NCBI RefSeq assembly: GCF_001735805.1
Contig: NZ_CP017248.1
Span: 1,922,001 to 1,986,000, forward strand
Reading direction: 5' to 3'
Length of the DNA stretch: 64,000 nucleotides
From: Streptomyces fodineus
GTDB lineage: Bacteria > Actinomycetota > Actinomycetes > Streptomycetales > Streptomycetaceae
Part shown: positions 1 to 8,960 of the stretch, piece after piece
How the letters are laid out: each line of letters starts with the position of its first letter
How positions within the stretch are numbered: the stretch's first letter is position 1
Translations under genes and position numbers: made by a program
The notes under the pieces: model-generated
Database searches by the model: none
What the model saw: only the letters and a program-made list of their open reading frames with translations
Told to the model about the DNA's origin: nothing

Positions 1-710
1 CTGACGCTGTCGCCGCCGGTCACGGGCAGGGCGACCGGCGCGTCGCCGAACTCCCGCCGGACGGCTGCCGCGACACCGCTGCCGTCACCGGCCTCGCTCA
101 CGGCGCCCACCGCGCTGCTCGCTGCACCGGAGGGAGCCGGGTCGGCCCCACTCACCGTGCAGTTCAGCGCCGGCCCCTCCCGCCCCGTCAGCACGTCGGC
201 CAGCGTCGCCGCCATGGCCTCATGTGATGCGTAGGCCTCCGGGTAGCCGCTGTGCTGGACTCGCTGCGCGGCGACGGTGACCGGAAGGCCGAGGTAGTCG
301 GGCACCTTGACCAGCGCGTCGAAGAACTTGCCCGACGCGTAGACGGGGTCGCGGATCTGGGCGGGAGTGCCCCAGCCTTGGGACGGGCGCTGCTGGAACA
401 GGCCGAGGGAGTCGCGGTCCCCGTACGTCAAGTTGTGGAGTTTGGACTCCTGGATCGCGGTCGCCAGGGCGATGGTGACGGCGCGTTCCGGCAGGCCGTG
501 CGCGTGGGCCACGGCCGCGATGGTCGCGGCATGGGACGCCTGGTCCAGATCGAGCGTGACCGTCGTACCGTCCGTGCCCTGCGCCGTGCACTCGTCGGGA
601 GTCGCCGAGCGGATGAACCGGACGGCGAGATAGCTCACGAGCGCCAGAACCACGCTCACCCCGATCAGCACCGCCCACGCCTTGCGGCGCCCCCTCCTGC
701 GTGCCGCCAC
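1..710 (-). CDS. Membrane-anchored lysozyme-like protein (partial)
   Basis: The reading frame starts at GTG 710 behind a GAGGAGG site and runs off the left edge, so the C-terminus is missing. Residues about 10-32 are a positively charged start followed by one membrane segment; the rest would be extracytoplasmic. The segment ATAIQESKLHNL followed by DSLGLFQQRPSQGWG resembles the catalytic-Glu and GLFQxR region of lysozyme-fold transglycosylases. Actinobacterial relatives are often misnamed heavy metal transporter. A peptidoglycan-acting role is inferred from this fold only. The protein diverges from the SEDS gene that begins at 830. Confidence 0.7.
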   Translation of the reverse strand, partial: MAARRRGRRKAWAVLIGVSVVLALVSYLAVRFIRSATPDECTAQGTDGTTVTLDLDQASHAATIAAVAHAHGLPERAVTIALATAIQESKLHNLTYGDRDSLGLFQQRPSQGWGTPAQIRDPVYASGKFFDALVKVPDYLGLPVTVAAQRVQHSGYPEAYASHEAMAATLADVLTGREGPALNCTVSGADPAPSGAASSAVGAVSEAGDGSGVAAAVRREFGDAPVALPVTGGDSV

Positions 711-829
711 GCCGACCCTCCTCTTACCTGCCCTCGACTACAGTTCAGTTGCGTTGTTGCGCAACCATATAACCCTGACCGAGTCCTGGAGCGGGAGTCG
801 AGGGGGTGGACCCGATCGAGGGGGAAAGC

Positions 830-2257
830 ATGACTGGTCGGCGTGGACCGGCGAAACTGGCCGTGCGGCCGGGCCGGTCAGGACGCATGAGTGAGCGGAA
901 CCTGGAGCTTCTCCTGCTCCTCGGCGCCATCCTCATCTGCTGCTACGGCTATGCGGAGACGGCCCTCGCCGTCAGCGGGAAGCTGCCGCCGAGTATGGCG
1001 CTGACATGCCTGACGGCGGCCGTGATGCCCGTGGTGTGCCATGTCACCGTACGCCGGTTCGCGCCGCACGCCGATCCGCTGATCCTGCCCCTGGCCACCC
1101 TGCTCAGCGGTCTGGGTCTCGTCCTGATCCACCGCCTCGACCTCGCCTACGCGTCGCACTACCACCACTCGACGGCCGCGGCATCGGGTCAGCTGATGTG
1201 GTGCGGCATCGCGGTGGCGGTGTTCGCCGCGGCGGTCGTGCTGCTCATGGACCACCGCAGGCTTCAGCGCTACCCGTACGTCACCATCGCCATGGGGCTG
1301 GTCCTGCTGATGGCACCGGCGTTCTATCCCGGCGACGTCTACGGCGCCAAGCGGTGGATCTTCATCGGCCCGCTGTCCTTCCAGCCCGGAGAGTTCGTGA
1401 AGATCGTCATCGTGGTCTTCTTCGCGGGATACCTGACGCTGCGCAGGGACGCCCTCGCGCTCGCCGGACGGCGGCTCATGGGCATGTATCTCCCGCGCGG
1501 GCGGCAGCTCGGCCCCGTCGCGGCCGTGTGGATCCTCAGCCTGCTCGTCCTGGTCTTCGAGCGGGACCTCGGCACCTCGCTGATCTTCTTCGGCATCTTC
1601 GTGATCATGCTGTACGTCGCCACCGAGCGCACCAGCTGGGTCGTGTTCGGCGTCGCCATGTTCGCCGTCGGCGCGTTCGTCGTCGGTTCCTTCGAACCGC
1701 ACGTCCACGGCCGCGTCGTGGCCTGGCTGCACCCGATGGACATCTTCCTCCCGCCCGACAAGCGCCCGCCTGGGCTCATCTCGGACCAGGCCGCCCAGGC
1801 CCTGTTCAGCTTCGGCTCCGGCGGCATCCTCGGCTCCGGCCTCGGCGAGGGCCATCCCGAGCTCATCGGCTTCGCCGGGCGCAGCGACTTCATCCTGACC
1901 ACGGTCGGCGAGGAACTCGGCCTGACCGGGGTCACGATCGTCATCCTCCTCTACGCTCTGCTCGCCGAGCGCGGCCTGCGTACGGCCCTCACCGTCACCG
2001 ACCCGTTCGGCAAACTGCTCGCCGGCGGCCTGGCCTCGGCGCTCGTCCTCCAGGTCTTCGTCGTCGTGGGTGGCGTCACCGGACTCATCCCACTCACCGG
2101 CAAGGCATTGCCCTTCCTCGCCCAGGGCGGCTCGTCCATGGTGGCCAACTGGCTGCTGGTCGCCGTCCTGATCAAGATCAGCGACACCGCCCGCCGCCCG
2201 CCACCCATACCGGCAGCGGACGTCAGCGCCGCCGAGACCCAGTTCGTACGGCCGTGA
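830..2257 (+). CDS. FtsW/RodA/SpoVE-family (SEDS) protein
   Basis: A 475-residue multipass membrane protein of the SEDS family, which polymerises lipid II into glycan strands with a partner penicillin-binding protein. The conserved family segment KRWIFIGPLSFQPGEF is present, as are RDLGTSLIFF and the C-terminal QGGSSMVANWLL block. ATG 830 is chosen because GAGGGGGAA precedes it; an in-frame GTG at 806 is an alternative. No PBP gene lies beside it. The next gene, 37 bases downstream, is a TatB paralogue, so the two may be cotranscribed. Whether it serves division, elongation or sporulation cannot be told from the sequence. Confidence 0.9.
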   Translation: MTGRRGPAKLAVRPGRSGRMSERNLELLLLLGAILICCYGYAETALAVSGKLPPSMALTCLTAAVMPVVCHVTVRRFAPHADPLILPLATLLSGLGLVLIHRLDLAYASHYHHSTAAASGQLMWCGIAVAVFAAAVVLLMDHRRLQRYPYVTIAMGLVLLMAPAFYPGDVYGAKRWIFIGPLSFQPGEFVKIVIVVFFAGYLTLRRDALALAGRRLMGMYLPRGRQLGPVAAVWILSLLVLVFERDLGTSLIFFGIFVIMLYVATERTSWVVFGVAMFAVGAFVVGSFEPHVHGRVVAWLHPMDIFLPPDKRPPGLISDQAAQALFSFGSGGILGSGLGEGHPELIGFAGRSDFILTTVGEELGLTGVTIVILLYALLAERGLRTALTVTDPFGKLLAGGLASALVLQVFVVVGGVTGLIPLTGKALPFLAQGGSSMVANWLLVAVLIKISDTARRPPPIPAADVSAAETQFVRP

Positions 2258-2294
2258 GCCCGGCATCCCCTTCGGCGGCAGAGCGGAGGCACCG

Positions 2295-2747
2295 ATGTTG
2301 TTCGACATGAGCCCACTGGACCTGCTCGTCCTGGCAATCATGATCATCCTGCTCTTCGGCCCCGACAAGCTGCCCGAGGTCGTACAGAAGGTGACCGGGT
2401 TCCTGCGAAAGGTCCGCGAGTTCTCCGAGGCCGCCGAGGAAGACGTCCGCTCGGAACTGGGACCGGAGTTCAAGGACCTCGAACTGGAGGACCTGCATCC
2501 GAAGACGTTCGTGCGCAAACACCTCCTCGGCGGCGAGGGCGACGGCCTCGGGATCGAGGAGATCCGCTCCGCCCTGGATCCGAGGGCGGAGCTGGCGGAA
2601 CTGGCCGACGCGGTGAACGGCGAGCCGGGCGAATCGACCGAGCGGGCCGCGCGAACCGACCCGACCGGGCGGGCCGGGGGTGGGGCGAGAGGAGCGGCCT
2701 CGCCGGAGCCGCCCACCGCGCATGCCTACGATCCCGACGCCACCTGA
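2295..2747 (+). CDS. tatB: TatB-like twin-arginine translocase subunit
   Basis: 150 residues, starting at ATG behind GCGGAGG. The N-terminal segment (about residues 5-22) is the membrane helix, ending in the family's FGPDKLPEV motif. An amphipathic helix follows (VTGFLRKVREFSEAAEEDV), then a conserved actinobacterial block SELGPEFKDLELEDLHP, and a variable acidic tail. TatB with TatC recognises folded twin-arginine precursors. No tatA or tatC is nearby, and a housekeeping tatB is expected elsewhere, so this is probably a second copy. Confidence 0.85.
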   Translation: MLFDMSPLDLLVLAIMIILLFGPDKLPEVVQKVTGFLRKVREFSEAAEEDVRSELGPEFKDLELEDLHPKTFVRKHLLGGEGDGLGIEEIRSALDPRAELAELADAVNGEPGESTERAARTDPTGRAGGGARGAASPEPPTAHAYDPDAT

Positions 2748-2811
2748 GCCACGACGAGTGGTCAGGTGGACCGGGCTGGACCGAGCGATCAGGGACACCG
2801 CGGAGGCCCGG

Positions 2812-2905
2812 CCCGTCACCTGCGGGATACGGCGGACGACCGGCCCGTCACCCGAGGGACACGGCTGTGGGCCGCCCCCATCACCCGAAGGCGAACGGGC
2901 CGCCC
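2812..2905. repeat. Degenerate 32-33 bp tandem repeat, about 3 units
   Basis: Units begin at 2812, 2844 and 2877 with CCCGTCACCTGCGGG, CCCGTCACCCGAGGG and CCCATCACCCGAAGG. They lie between the tatB-like gene and the ISAzo13 element; no function is evident. Confidence 0.4.
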
Positions 2906-2940
2906 CTCGACGGTGGACGGAGACGCACCGGCCCCTTAGG

Positions 2941-4695
2941 ACGTGCAGATCTTTAACTCGTGGCTTTCTGCTTGGTGGTTCGTTGGTCTGGCATGAGCGG
3001 GTTGGATAGGCAACGGACCACGCTGGCAGCCAAGTTCGAGGCGATTCTGCCGCACCTCGACGAGCGGCAGCGTCGCCTGCTGATAGGGGCGGAGGCCCAG
3101 TCCCTCGGCCACGGCGGGATCAAGGCGGTCGCTCGTGCCGCCGGTGTTCGTGAGGCCACCGTGTCTGCCGGAGTGCGGGAACTCGGCTCCGGGGAGGCTC
3201 CGTTGGGCCGCGTCCGTCGGCCTGGCGCCGGCCGCAAACGCGTCGTCGACCTGAACCCAGCCGTTCGGGAGGCACTCCTCACGCTGGTCGAGCCCGACGT
3301 CCGCGGAGATCCCATGTCGCCGCTGCGCTGGACCACCAAATCCACTCGCAAGCTGGCCGAGCAGCTGACCCGGCAGGGCCACAGGATCTCCGCGGACACG
3401 GTGGGCGACCTGCTACGCGAGGAGGGCTTCAGCCTGCAGAGCAATGCCAAGACGCTGGAAGGCAAGCAGCACCCCGACCGGGACGCACAGTTCCACTACC
3501 TCAACGAGCAGGCCCGCGACCACCAGGACGGCGGTGCTCCGGTGATCAGTGTGGACACGAAGAAGAAGGAGCTGGTCGGCCCGTTCAAGAACAACGGCCG
3601 TGAATGGGAGCCGAGAGGCGAGCCGGTGCGGGTCGACACCCACGACTTCCCCGACCGCGTGCTGGGCAGGGCGGTGCCCTACGGCATCTACGCCGTCGCC
3701 GCGAACACGGGTTGGGTCAACGTCGGCACCGACCATGACACCGCCGCGTTCGCCGTCGAGTCGATCCGCCGCTGGTGGAACGGAGCCGGGCGGGCCACGT
3801 ACCCGACGGCCGGCCGGCTGCTGATCACCGCCGATGCCGGCGGCTCCAACGGGTATCGCACCCGCACGTGGAAGACCGAACTCGCCCGGTTCGCCGCTGA
3901 GTCCGGCCTCACGATCACCGTCTGCCACCTGCCTCCCGGGACTTCGAAGTGGAACCGGATCGAGCACCGGCTGTTCTCCCACATCACCATGAACTGGCGC
4001 GGCAGGCCCCTGACCAGCCAGGAAGTAATCGTCGAGAGCATCGCGGCGACCACCACCAAGACCGGTCTGACCGTGCACGCGGAACTCGACACCAACCCGT
4101 ACCCCACCGGCATCCAGGTCAGCGACGACGAGATCGCCTCACTGCCGATCACCCGCCACCGCTTCCACGGCGACTGGAACTACACCCTCCGCCCCCAGCA
4201 TCCGATGGACGCGGCCACGACCGACAGCACGTCGGACCAGGCCCCGGCGGGCAGACCGCCTCGCCTCACGCGGCGTTCGCTGCAGGACCCGGAACTGACC
4301 GGGATGACCCGTCAGCAGCTCAGCGAGCTCATCGACGCGCTGACTCCAGCGCTAGAGGTTCAACGCGAGCAAGTGCTCCGCACACGTCGCGGTCACGAGC
4401 GCCTGGTGGCCCCTGGCACAGGTGCCAAAGCCAAACTCACCCCAGCCGACCGGATCCTGGCCACCGTGCTCCACCTGCGCAAACTCGCGACCATGGACCT
4501 CCTCGGCCAACTTTTCGGCGTCACCGCCATGACCATCAGCCGCGCGAAACAGGAGGTCCGCCCGCTCTTGGAAGCACACGGCCACCACATCAACGCTTCT
4601 ACCGCCCGCCTCCGCGCACCAGCCGACGTCGCGACGTTCCTCGCTCCCGACTCCACCCAGATCAAGGTCAAAACGACGAGTTAAAGATCTGCACG
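2941..4695 (+). mobile_element. Complete ISAzo13-family insertion sequence
   Basis: A 1755-bp element. The termini are inverted repeats: GTGCAGATCTTTAACTCGT at 2943-2961 has its exact reverse complement at 4676-4694. The 8-bp CCCTTAGG occurs directly outside both ends (2933-2940 and 4696-4703), which is a target-site duplication. The single gene fills the element, and its stop codon lies within the right repeat. Perfect repeats plus an intact gene indicate a recent insertion. Confidence 0.9.
2993..4684 (+). CDS. ISAzo13-family transposase with extra C-terminal HTH domain
   Basis: The first ~410 residues match the ISAzo13 DDE transposase: LDERQRRLLIGAEAQSLGHG at the start, the family block DPMSPLRWTTKSTRKLA, the DDE part with VISVDTKKKELVG, LLITADAGGSNGYR and GTSKWNRIEHRLFSHI, ending near RFHGDWNYTLRP. 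About 130 residues follow that resemble the helix-turn-helix of another DDE family (ADRILATVLHLRKLATMDLL then GVTAMTISRAKQEV). ATG 2993 is chosen; a GTG at 2960 overlaps the left repeat. It may be an IS-IS fusion or a lineage-specific extension. Confidence 0.88.
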   Translation: MSGLDRQRTTLAAKFEAILPHLDERQRRLLIGAEAQSLGHGGIKAVARAAGVREATVSAGVRELGSGEAPLGRVRRPGAGRKRVVDLNPAVREALLTLVEPDVRGDPMSPLRWTTKSTRKLAEQLTRQGHRISADTVGDLLREEGFSLQSNAKTLEGKQHPDRDAQFHYLNEQARDHQDGGAPVISVDTKKKELVGPFKNNGREWEPRGEPVRVDTHDFPDRVLGRAVPYGIYAVAANTGWVNVGTDHDTAAFAVESIRRWWNGAGRATYPTAGRLLITADAGGSNGYRTRTWKTELARFAAESGLTITVCHLPPGTSKWNRIEHRLFSHITMNWRGRPLTSQEVIVESIAATTTKTGLTVHAELDTNPYPTGIQVSDDEIASLPITRHRFHGDWNYTLRPQHPMDAATTDSTSDQAPAGRPPRLTRRSLQDPELTGMTRQQLSELIDALTPALEVQREQVLRTRRGHERLVAPGTGAKAKLTPADRILATVLHLRKLATMDLLGQLFGVTAMTISRAKQEVRPLLEAHGHHINASTARLRAPADVATFLAPDSTQIKVKTTS

Positions 4696-4825
4696 CCCTT
4701 AGGCCTGAGGAGGAAAGCGTGCCCCCTCACCCGCGTGGCAGCCGCCGCCACGCCGGCTGGGGCGGACGCCCCTCACCCTGGCGTGAACCAGCCGATCCCC
4801 GGCTCAGCCTGAGCGGACAACACAC

Positions 4826-5746
4826 TTACGCCAACGTGAAGTACGCGAGGCTGCCCAGGCCCGCCGCCGAGCAGTAGATGGCGAACGGGATGAGAGTGCG
4901 GTTCTCGAAGTAGCGGACGAGGTAGCGGGTGGCGAGGTAGGCCGCCACGAAGGCGGCGACGCCGCCCGCCAGCAACGGACCGCGCAGGCCGTCGCCCTGG
5001 GCGCCGAGCAGCGGGGGCAGCTTGAGCAGTGCGGCTCCGCCGATCACCGGCGTGGCGAGCAGGAAGGCGAAGCGGGCGGAGTCCTCGTGGCCCAGGCCCT
5101 TGAAGATCCCCGCGCTGATCGTGGATCCGGATCGGCTGATGCCAGGCAAGAGGGCGAGGATCTGGGCCGCACCGATCGTCACGGCCTGCCGGATCGTCAT
5201 CCGGGTTATCCGCAGGTCCGACTGCTCCTCCGCCGACAGATGCTCCTCCCCGGGGGCGGTCACGGCCCCGGCCCGCCTGCGGCCGCTGCCGCCGCGCCGC
5301 AGCTGCTCGGTGACGAAGAGCACGATGCCGTTGAGCGCCAGGAAGATCGCGGTCGGGACGGGCTTCCCGAGCGTCGTGCGGAACACCTTGTCGAGCGCGA
5401 CGCCGGCGACCGCGACCGGAATGCACGCGCTGACGATCAGCCAGGCGAGCCGCTGGTCCACGGTCTCGATCCGGCGCTGGGTGACCGACGTCGCAAGGCC
5501 CCGGATCACCCGGACCCAGTCCCGCCAGAAGTAGACGACGAGCGCGAGCGCGGTGGCCAGGTGGAGGCCGACCAGCTCGTTGAGATAGAGGGAGCCGTCG
5601 GCGGAGACGTCCAGGTCGTGTTTCCAGTGCCCGCCCAGCAGCGCCGGGATCAGGATGCTGTGCCCCAGGCTGGAGACGGGGAACAGCTCGGTGACGCCTT
5701 GCAGCAGGCCGACGCCCACGGCTTCGGGGTAGGTCAGAACGGACAT
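4826..5746 (-). CDS. uppP: Undecaprenyl-diphosphatase (UppP/BacA family)
   Basis: 306 residues, about eight membrane segments. UppP dephosphorylates undecaprenyl diphosphate so that the lipid carrier can be reused, and overexpression gives bacitracin resistance. The first signature reads QGVTELFPVSSLGHSIL, with Gln where the first Glu of the family motif usually stands; the second Glu is kept. The second signature PGISRSGSTI is intact. ATG 5746 begins MSVLTYPEA, the usual start; a longer in-frame extension to 5902 has no support. It sits directly downstream of the Mg2+ ATPase gene in the same direction, about 175 bases apart. Confidence 0.92.
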   Translation of the reverse strand: MSVLTYPEAVGVGLLQGVTELFPVSSLGHSILIPALLGGHWKHDLDVSADGSLYLNELVGLHLATALALVVYFWRDWVRVIRGLATSVTQRRIETVDQRLAWLIVSACIPVAVAGVALDKVFRTTLGKPVPTAIFLALNGIVLFVTEQLRRGGSGRRRAGAVTAPGEEHLSAEEQSDLRITRMTIRQAVTIGAAQILALLPGISRSGSTISAGIFKGLGHEDSARFAFLLATPVIGGAALLKLPPLLGAQGDGLRGPLLAGGVAAFVAAYLATRYLVRYFENRTLIPFAIYCSAAGLGSLAYFTLA

Positions 5747-5920
5747 GGGCCGGCCTTCGTCTCCAGGTGCGCGAGAGAACGGAACCGCGGACCCCGCGCG
5801 CGGCGGACGGCTCCGGTCGCGCAAGGTACTGCAGGCGGGCAAGAAACCGACAGGCCATCCGAAGTGTCCGGCAACCATTGCTCCCTCTTTGGACGCCGAC
5901 ACCCGGACCGGCGCCAGGAA

Positions 5921-8605
5921 TTACCCGCCATCGCCCGAATTGCCCCCGCCGAGCAGGTTGCGTTCGTGGTGCTTGCGGGCCAGGACGAGTCCGGCGGCGT
6001 AGAGGGCGAGGACGATGGTGAGAAGCAGGTAATACTCAAGCGGGAGCGTGGGGAGGCCGAGCGGCGGGCCGAGAGGGGAGGGCGGCAGCACCAGGCCGAT
6101 GACCGCGAGAGCGGCAGCGGCCCAGCCGACCGGGCCGGGCGGTCGGTCCTCGAAGAAGCGGCGGCCGGTGCGCAGCAGCAGCATCACCAGGCTCTGGGTG
6201 ATCAGGTTCTCGGTGAACCAGCCGGAGTGGAAGACCGCCTCGTCCCCGGCTGGGCCCGCGCCGTGCAGGGAGAGGGCCAGGGCGGCGAAGGTGGCGAGGT
6301 CGGCCGCCGCGTTGAGGATGCCGAACCCGGTGATGAAGCGCAGCAGGGCGCTCGGATCCAGTGCGGCCGGGCGGCGCAGCAGGGCCGGGTGGGGGCGGTC
6401 GTAGGCGAAGGCGAGTTGCACGGTGTCGAAGCACAGGTTCTGCACCAGCACCTGCGCCGGGAGCATCGGCAGGAAGGGCAGCAGCAGGCCGGCTGCGAGC
6501 ATCGCGATGACGTTGCCGACGTTGGAGGACAGGGTGACGCGCAGATACGTGGCGATGTTGCCGCTGCTGTGCCGGCCCGCGGAGATGGCGTGGCCGATGG
6601 CGGTGAGGTTCTTCTCGGCGAGCACCACGTCGGCGCTCTCGCGGGCCACGTCGGTGGCGTCGCGCGGGGCGATGCCGACGTCGGCCGCCCACAGCGCGGG
6701 CACGTCGTTGACCCCGTCCCCGAGGAAGCCGACCGTGTGCCCGCCGGTGCGCAGCGCGGCGCTGATCCGTGCCTTGTGCTCGGGGGTGCAGCGGGCGAAG
6801 AGCGTCGTACGGCGGGCCAGCTCGGCCAGTTCGGTGTCGGTCAGGCCGTTGGTGTGCTCGGCGGTGACGACGGCGTCCGTACCGAGCGGGACGCCCAGGT
6901 CGCGGCAGGCACGGGCCGCGGTGCCGGGGTGGTCGCCGGTAAGGATCTTGACGGTGACGCCGTGAGCGGCGAGCGCGGCGAGGGCGGCCGCCGCCGTGGG
7001 CGCGAGGGCGTCGCGCAGGGTGACGAAGCCGCGGAAATCCAGGCCGCGTTCGTCTGCCGGGGTGTAGTCGCGCAGCCGGGCCGGGCGTTCGGCGGTGGCG
7101 ACCGCCAGCACCCGTAGACCGTCGCGCGCGGCTCGGTCCGCCAGCTCCGCCAGGCTTTGCGCCTCCTCCGGCTCCAGGGCGCAACGCTCAAGTACGGTCT
7201 CCACGGCGCCCTTGACGACGAGCGTGTGCGAGCCCAGCCGGCCGGGGGTGCGCACCACGGCCGTGGCCAGCCGGCGCACGGGATCGAAAGGGAGCGCCGC
7301 GACCCCGTCGTACGCCATGAGGTCGTCCTCGTCCGCCGCGTCCAGGACCGCCTCGTCCAGGGCGTCGGGCTCGGGCAGCTCGGCGAGCTGGAGGGTCCAC
7401 CAGGCGTTGACGGCGGCCCAGCGCACCACCTCGGGATCGTCGGCACCGGCCGCGTCCAGGCCCCGCTCGACCACCGGCCGGTCCTGAGTGAGGGTGCCCG
7501 TCTTGTCCAGGCACAGCACGTCGACCGCGCCCAGGTCGTGCAGGGACGGAAGCCGTTTGACGATCACCCCGTGCGCGCGGGCCAGCAGCGATGCGCCGCG
7601 CGCCAGACAGGTGGTGACGACGACCGGCAGCATCTCCGGCGTCAGCCCCACCGCCACCGCCACCGCGAACGGCAGGGTCTCCAGCCCCCGGTCGCGCAGC
7701 GCGGCGTTGGTCATCAGCACCAGCGGCGGGGTGAGCAGCATGAACCGGATCAGGATCCACGAGATGCCGTGCACGGACCGGTCGAAGGCGCTCGGCTGGC
7801 GTCGGCCGGCCGCGCGGTCATGGGCGGCCGCGAACCGGGTGCGCTCGCCCGTCTCCAGCACGACCGCGGTGCCGCTGCCGGAGGCGACGCTGCTGCCCTG
7901 GAAGCACAGCTGCGGCTGCTCGAACACCGCGGCCGGGGCGGGCCCGGCGATGTCCGCCGCATGTTTTGCGACCGGGGCCGACTCCCCGGTCAGCGCCGAC
8001 TGGTGGACGGACAGGCCCCTCGCGCGCAGCAGCCGTACATCCGCCGGGACCAGGTCGCCCGGGCCGAGCTGGACGATGTCGCCGGGGACCAGGTCCTCCA
8101 CCGGGATCTCCCGGGCGACGGGTGCCGCGTCCTCGTCGGCCCGGCGCAGTACGGTGGACGTGGTGGCGACCAGCTCGCGCAGGTGGGCCACGGACCGATC
8201 GGCCCGGCGCTCGCCCGCGGCCCGCAGCACCGTGCTGATCACGACCAGCACGAGAATCACACAGGCAGTGGCCCAGGCGAACACCACCGCGGAGACCACG
8301 GCGAGGCACAGCAGTACCGCGGTGAAGGGGTCGCGCAGGCTGCGCAGCAGCAGGAGCGGCCAGGAGGCGTCCTTGCGGGCGGGCAGCGTGTTGACCCCGA
8401 AGCGAGTCAGGCGCAACGCGGCCTCGTCCTCGGTCAGCCCGCGCGGCCCGGTGTCCAGCCGCCGCAGCACCTGCAGTGCCGTGCCCGCGTCGGGCGTTCC
8501 GGGGGCCGTCCGCGCAGCGGTGCCGGCCGGCGCGCGCGTTCCCGGTACGACCCCGGACACCGGCCCCGCGGCGTCTTCTCCCCAGGCCGGGGCACTCCTA
8601 GGCAT
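5921..8605 (-). CDS. mgtA: P-type ATPase, magnesium-transporting (P3B, MgtA/MgtB type)
   Basis: 894 residues with the full P-type layout: an N-terminal cation-ATPase segment, the actuator motif LTGES, the phosphorylation motif DKTGTLT, TGDHPGTA, and the hinge GDGVNDVPAL, followed by the C-terminal membrane helices (QNLCFDTVQLAFAYD). This belongs to the P3B class that imports Mg2+. The start is ATG 8605, with GGGGACC upstream; it overlaps the stop of the ArsR gene by 8 bases, so translation is probably coupled. A 924-residue version from an upstream codon would overlap the regulator and is less likely. Confidence 0.9.
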   Translation of the reverse strand: MPRSAPAWGEDAAGPVSGVVPGTRAPAGTAARTAPGTPDAGTALQVLRRLDTGPRGLTEDEAALRLTRFGVNTLPARKDASWPLLLLRSLRDPFTAVLLCLAVVSAVVFAWATACVILVLVVISTVLRAAGERRADRSVAHLRELVATTSTVLRRADEDAAPVAREIPVEDLVPGDIVQLGPGDLVPADVRLLRARGLSVHQSALTGESAPVAKHAADIAGPAPAAVFEQPQLCFQGSSVASGSGTAVVLETGERTRFAAAHDRAAGRRQPSAFDRSVHGISWILIRFMLLTPPLVLMTNAALRDRGLETLPFAVAVAVGLTPEMLPVVVTTCLARGASLLARAHGVIVKRLPSLHDLGAVDVLCLDKTGTLTQDRPVVERGLDAAGADDPEVVRWAAVNAWWTLQLAELPEPDALDEAVLDAADEDDLMAYDGVAALPFDPVRRLATAVVRTPGRLGSHTLVVKGAVETVLERCALEPEEAQSLAELADRAARDGLRVLAVATAERPARLRDYTPADERGLDFRGFVTLRDALAPTAAAALAALAAHGVTVKILTGDHPGTAARACRDLGVPLGTDAVVTAEHTNGLTDTELAELARRTTLFARCTPEHKARISAALRTGGHTVGFLGDGVNDVPALWAADVGIAPRDATDVARESADVVLAEKNLTAIGHAISAGRHSSGNIATYLRVTLSSNVGNVIAMLAAGLLLPFLPMLPAQVLVQNLCFDTVQLAFAYDRPHPALLRRPAALDPSALLRFITGFGILNAAADLATFAALALSLHGAGPAGDEAVFHSGWFTENLITQSLVMLLLRTGRRFFEDRPPGPVGWAAAALAVIGLVLPPSPLGPPLGLPTLPLEYYLLLTIVLALYAAGLVLARKHHERNLLGGGNSGDGG

Positions 8606-8960
8606 CGGTCCCCTGCAATCCGCCCGCGAGGGCGGCCGGTTCCGCGGCGCGCCGGGACAACTGGCTGACCAGCACGCGGACGACCGTGACGACATCGGGG
8701 TCGTCGACGTAGTAGATCTGCCGCCGGCCCTCCCGGCGGGAGCGGACGAGACCCGCGAGTCTGAGCTTGGACAGGTGCTGGCTGACGGCGGGCAGCGCCC
8801 CGCCGATCCGGTCCGCGAGCGCGCTCACGTCGCTCTCGCCCTGGGCCAGCGCCCACATGATGTGCAGCCTCGGCGCCGCGGCCAGCAGCCCGAAAGTGGC
8901 GGCCGCCTCCGCGAGCACTTCGGCGGACGGATCCTCGAAGCCGCCGGCGATCTGCGCCAC
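8598..8960 (-). CDS. ArsR/SmtB-family metalloregulator
   Basis: 120 residues from GTG 8960, which has an excellent ribosome site (GGGGAGGGAACT); the in-frame ATG at 9005 lacks one. It has the winged-helix region of ArsR proteins (RLHIMWALAQGESDVSALAD, LPAVSQHLSKLRLAGLVRSR, GRRQIYYVDD). It overlaps mgtA by 8 bases and likely represses its own operon, releasing DNA when the effector ion changes. No classic CxC metal motif is visible, so the signal is unknown. No operator palindrome was recognised upstream. Confidence 0.85.
   Translation of the reverse strand: MAQIAGGFEDPSAEVLAEAAATFGLLAAAPRLHIMWALAQGESDVSALADRIGGALPAVSQHLSKLRLAGLVRSRREGRRQIYYVDDPDVVTVVRVLVSQLSRRAAEPAALAGGLQGTDA

Noticed and set aside
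878..2716. 612-codon open frame on the minus strand
   Set aside because: It is the antisense shadow of the SEDS and TatB-like genes; its composition is unlike a protein and the plus-strand products are clearly homologous to known families.
5087..5746. uppP start extended to 5902
   Set aside because: The added 52 residues are Arg/Pro-rich with no ribosome site, and the family starts at MSVLTYPEA-like sequence.
5087..8668. Very long plus-strand frames opposite uppP and mgtA
   Set aside because: Both lie wholly antisense to well-identified minus-strand genes and show low-complexity Arg/Gly/Gln composition.
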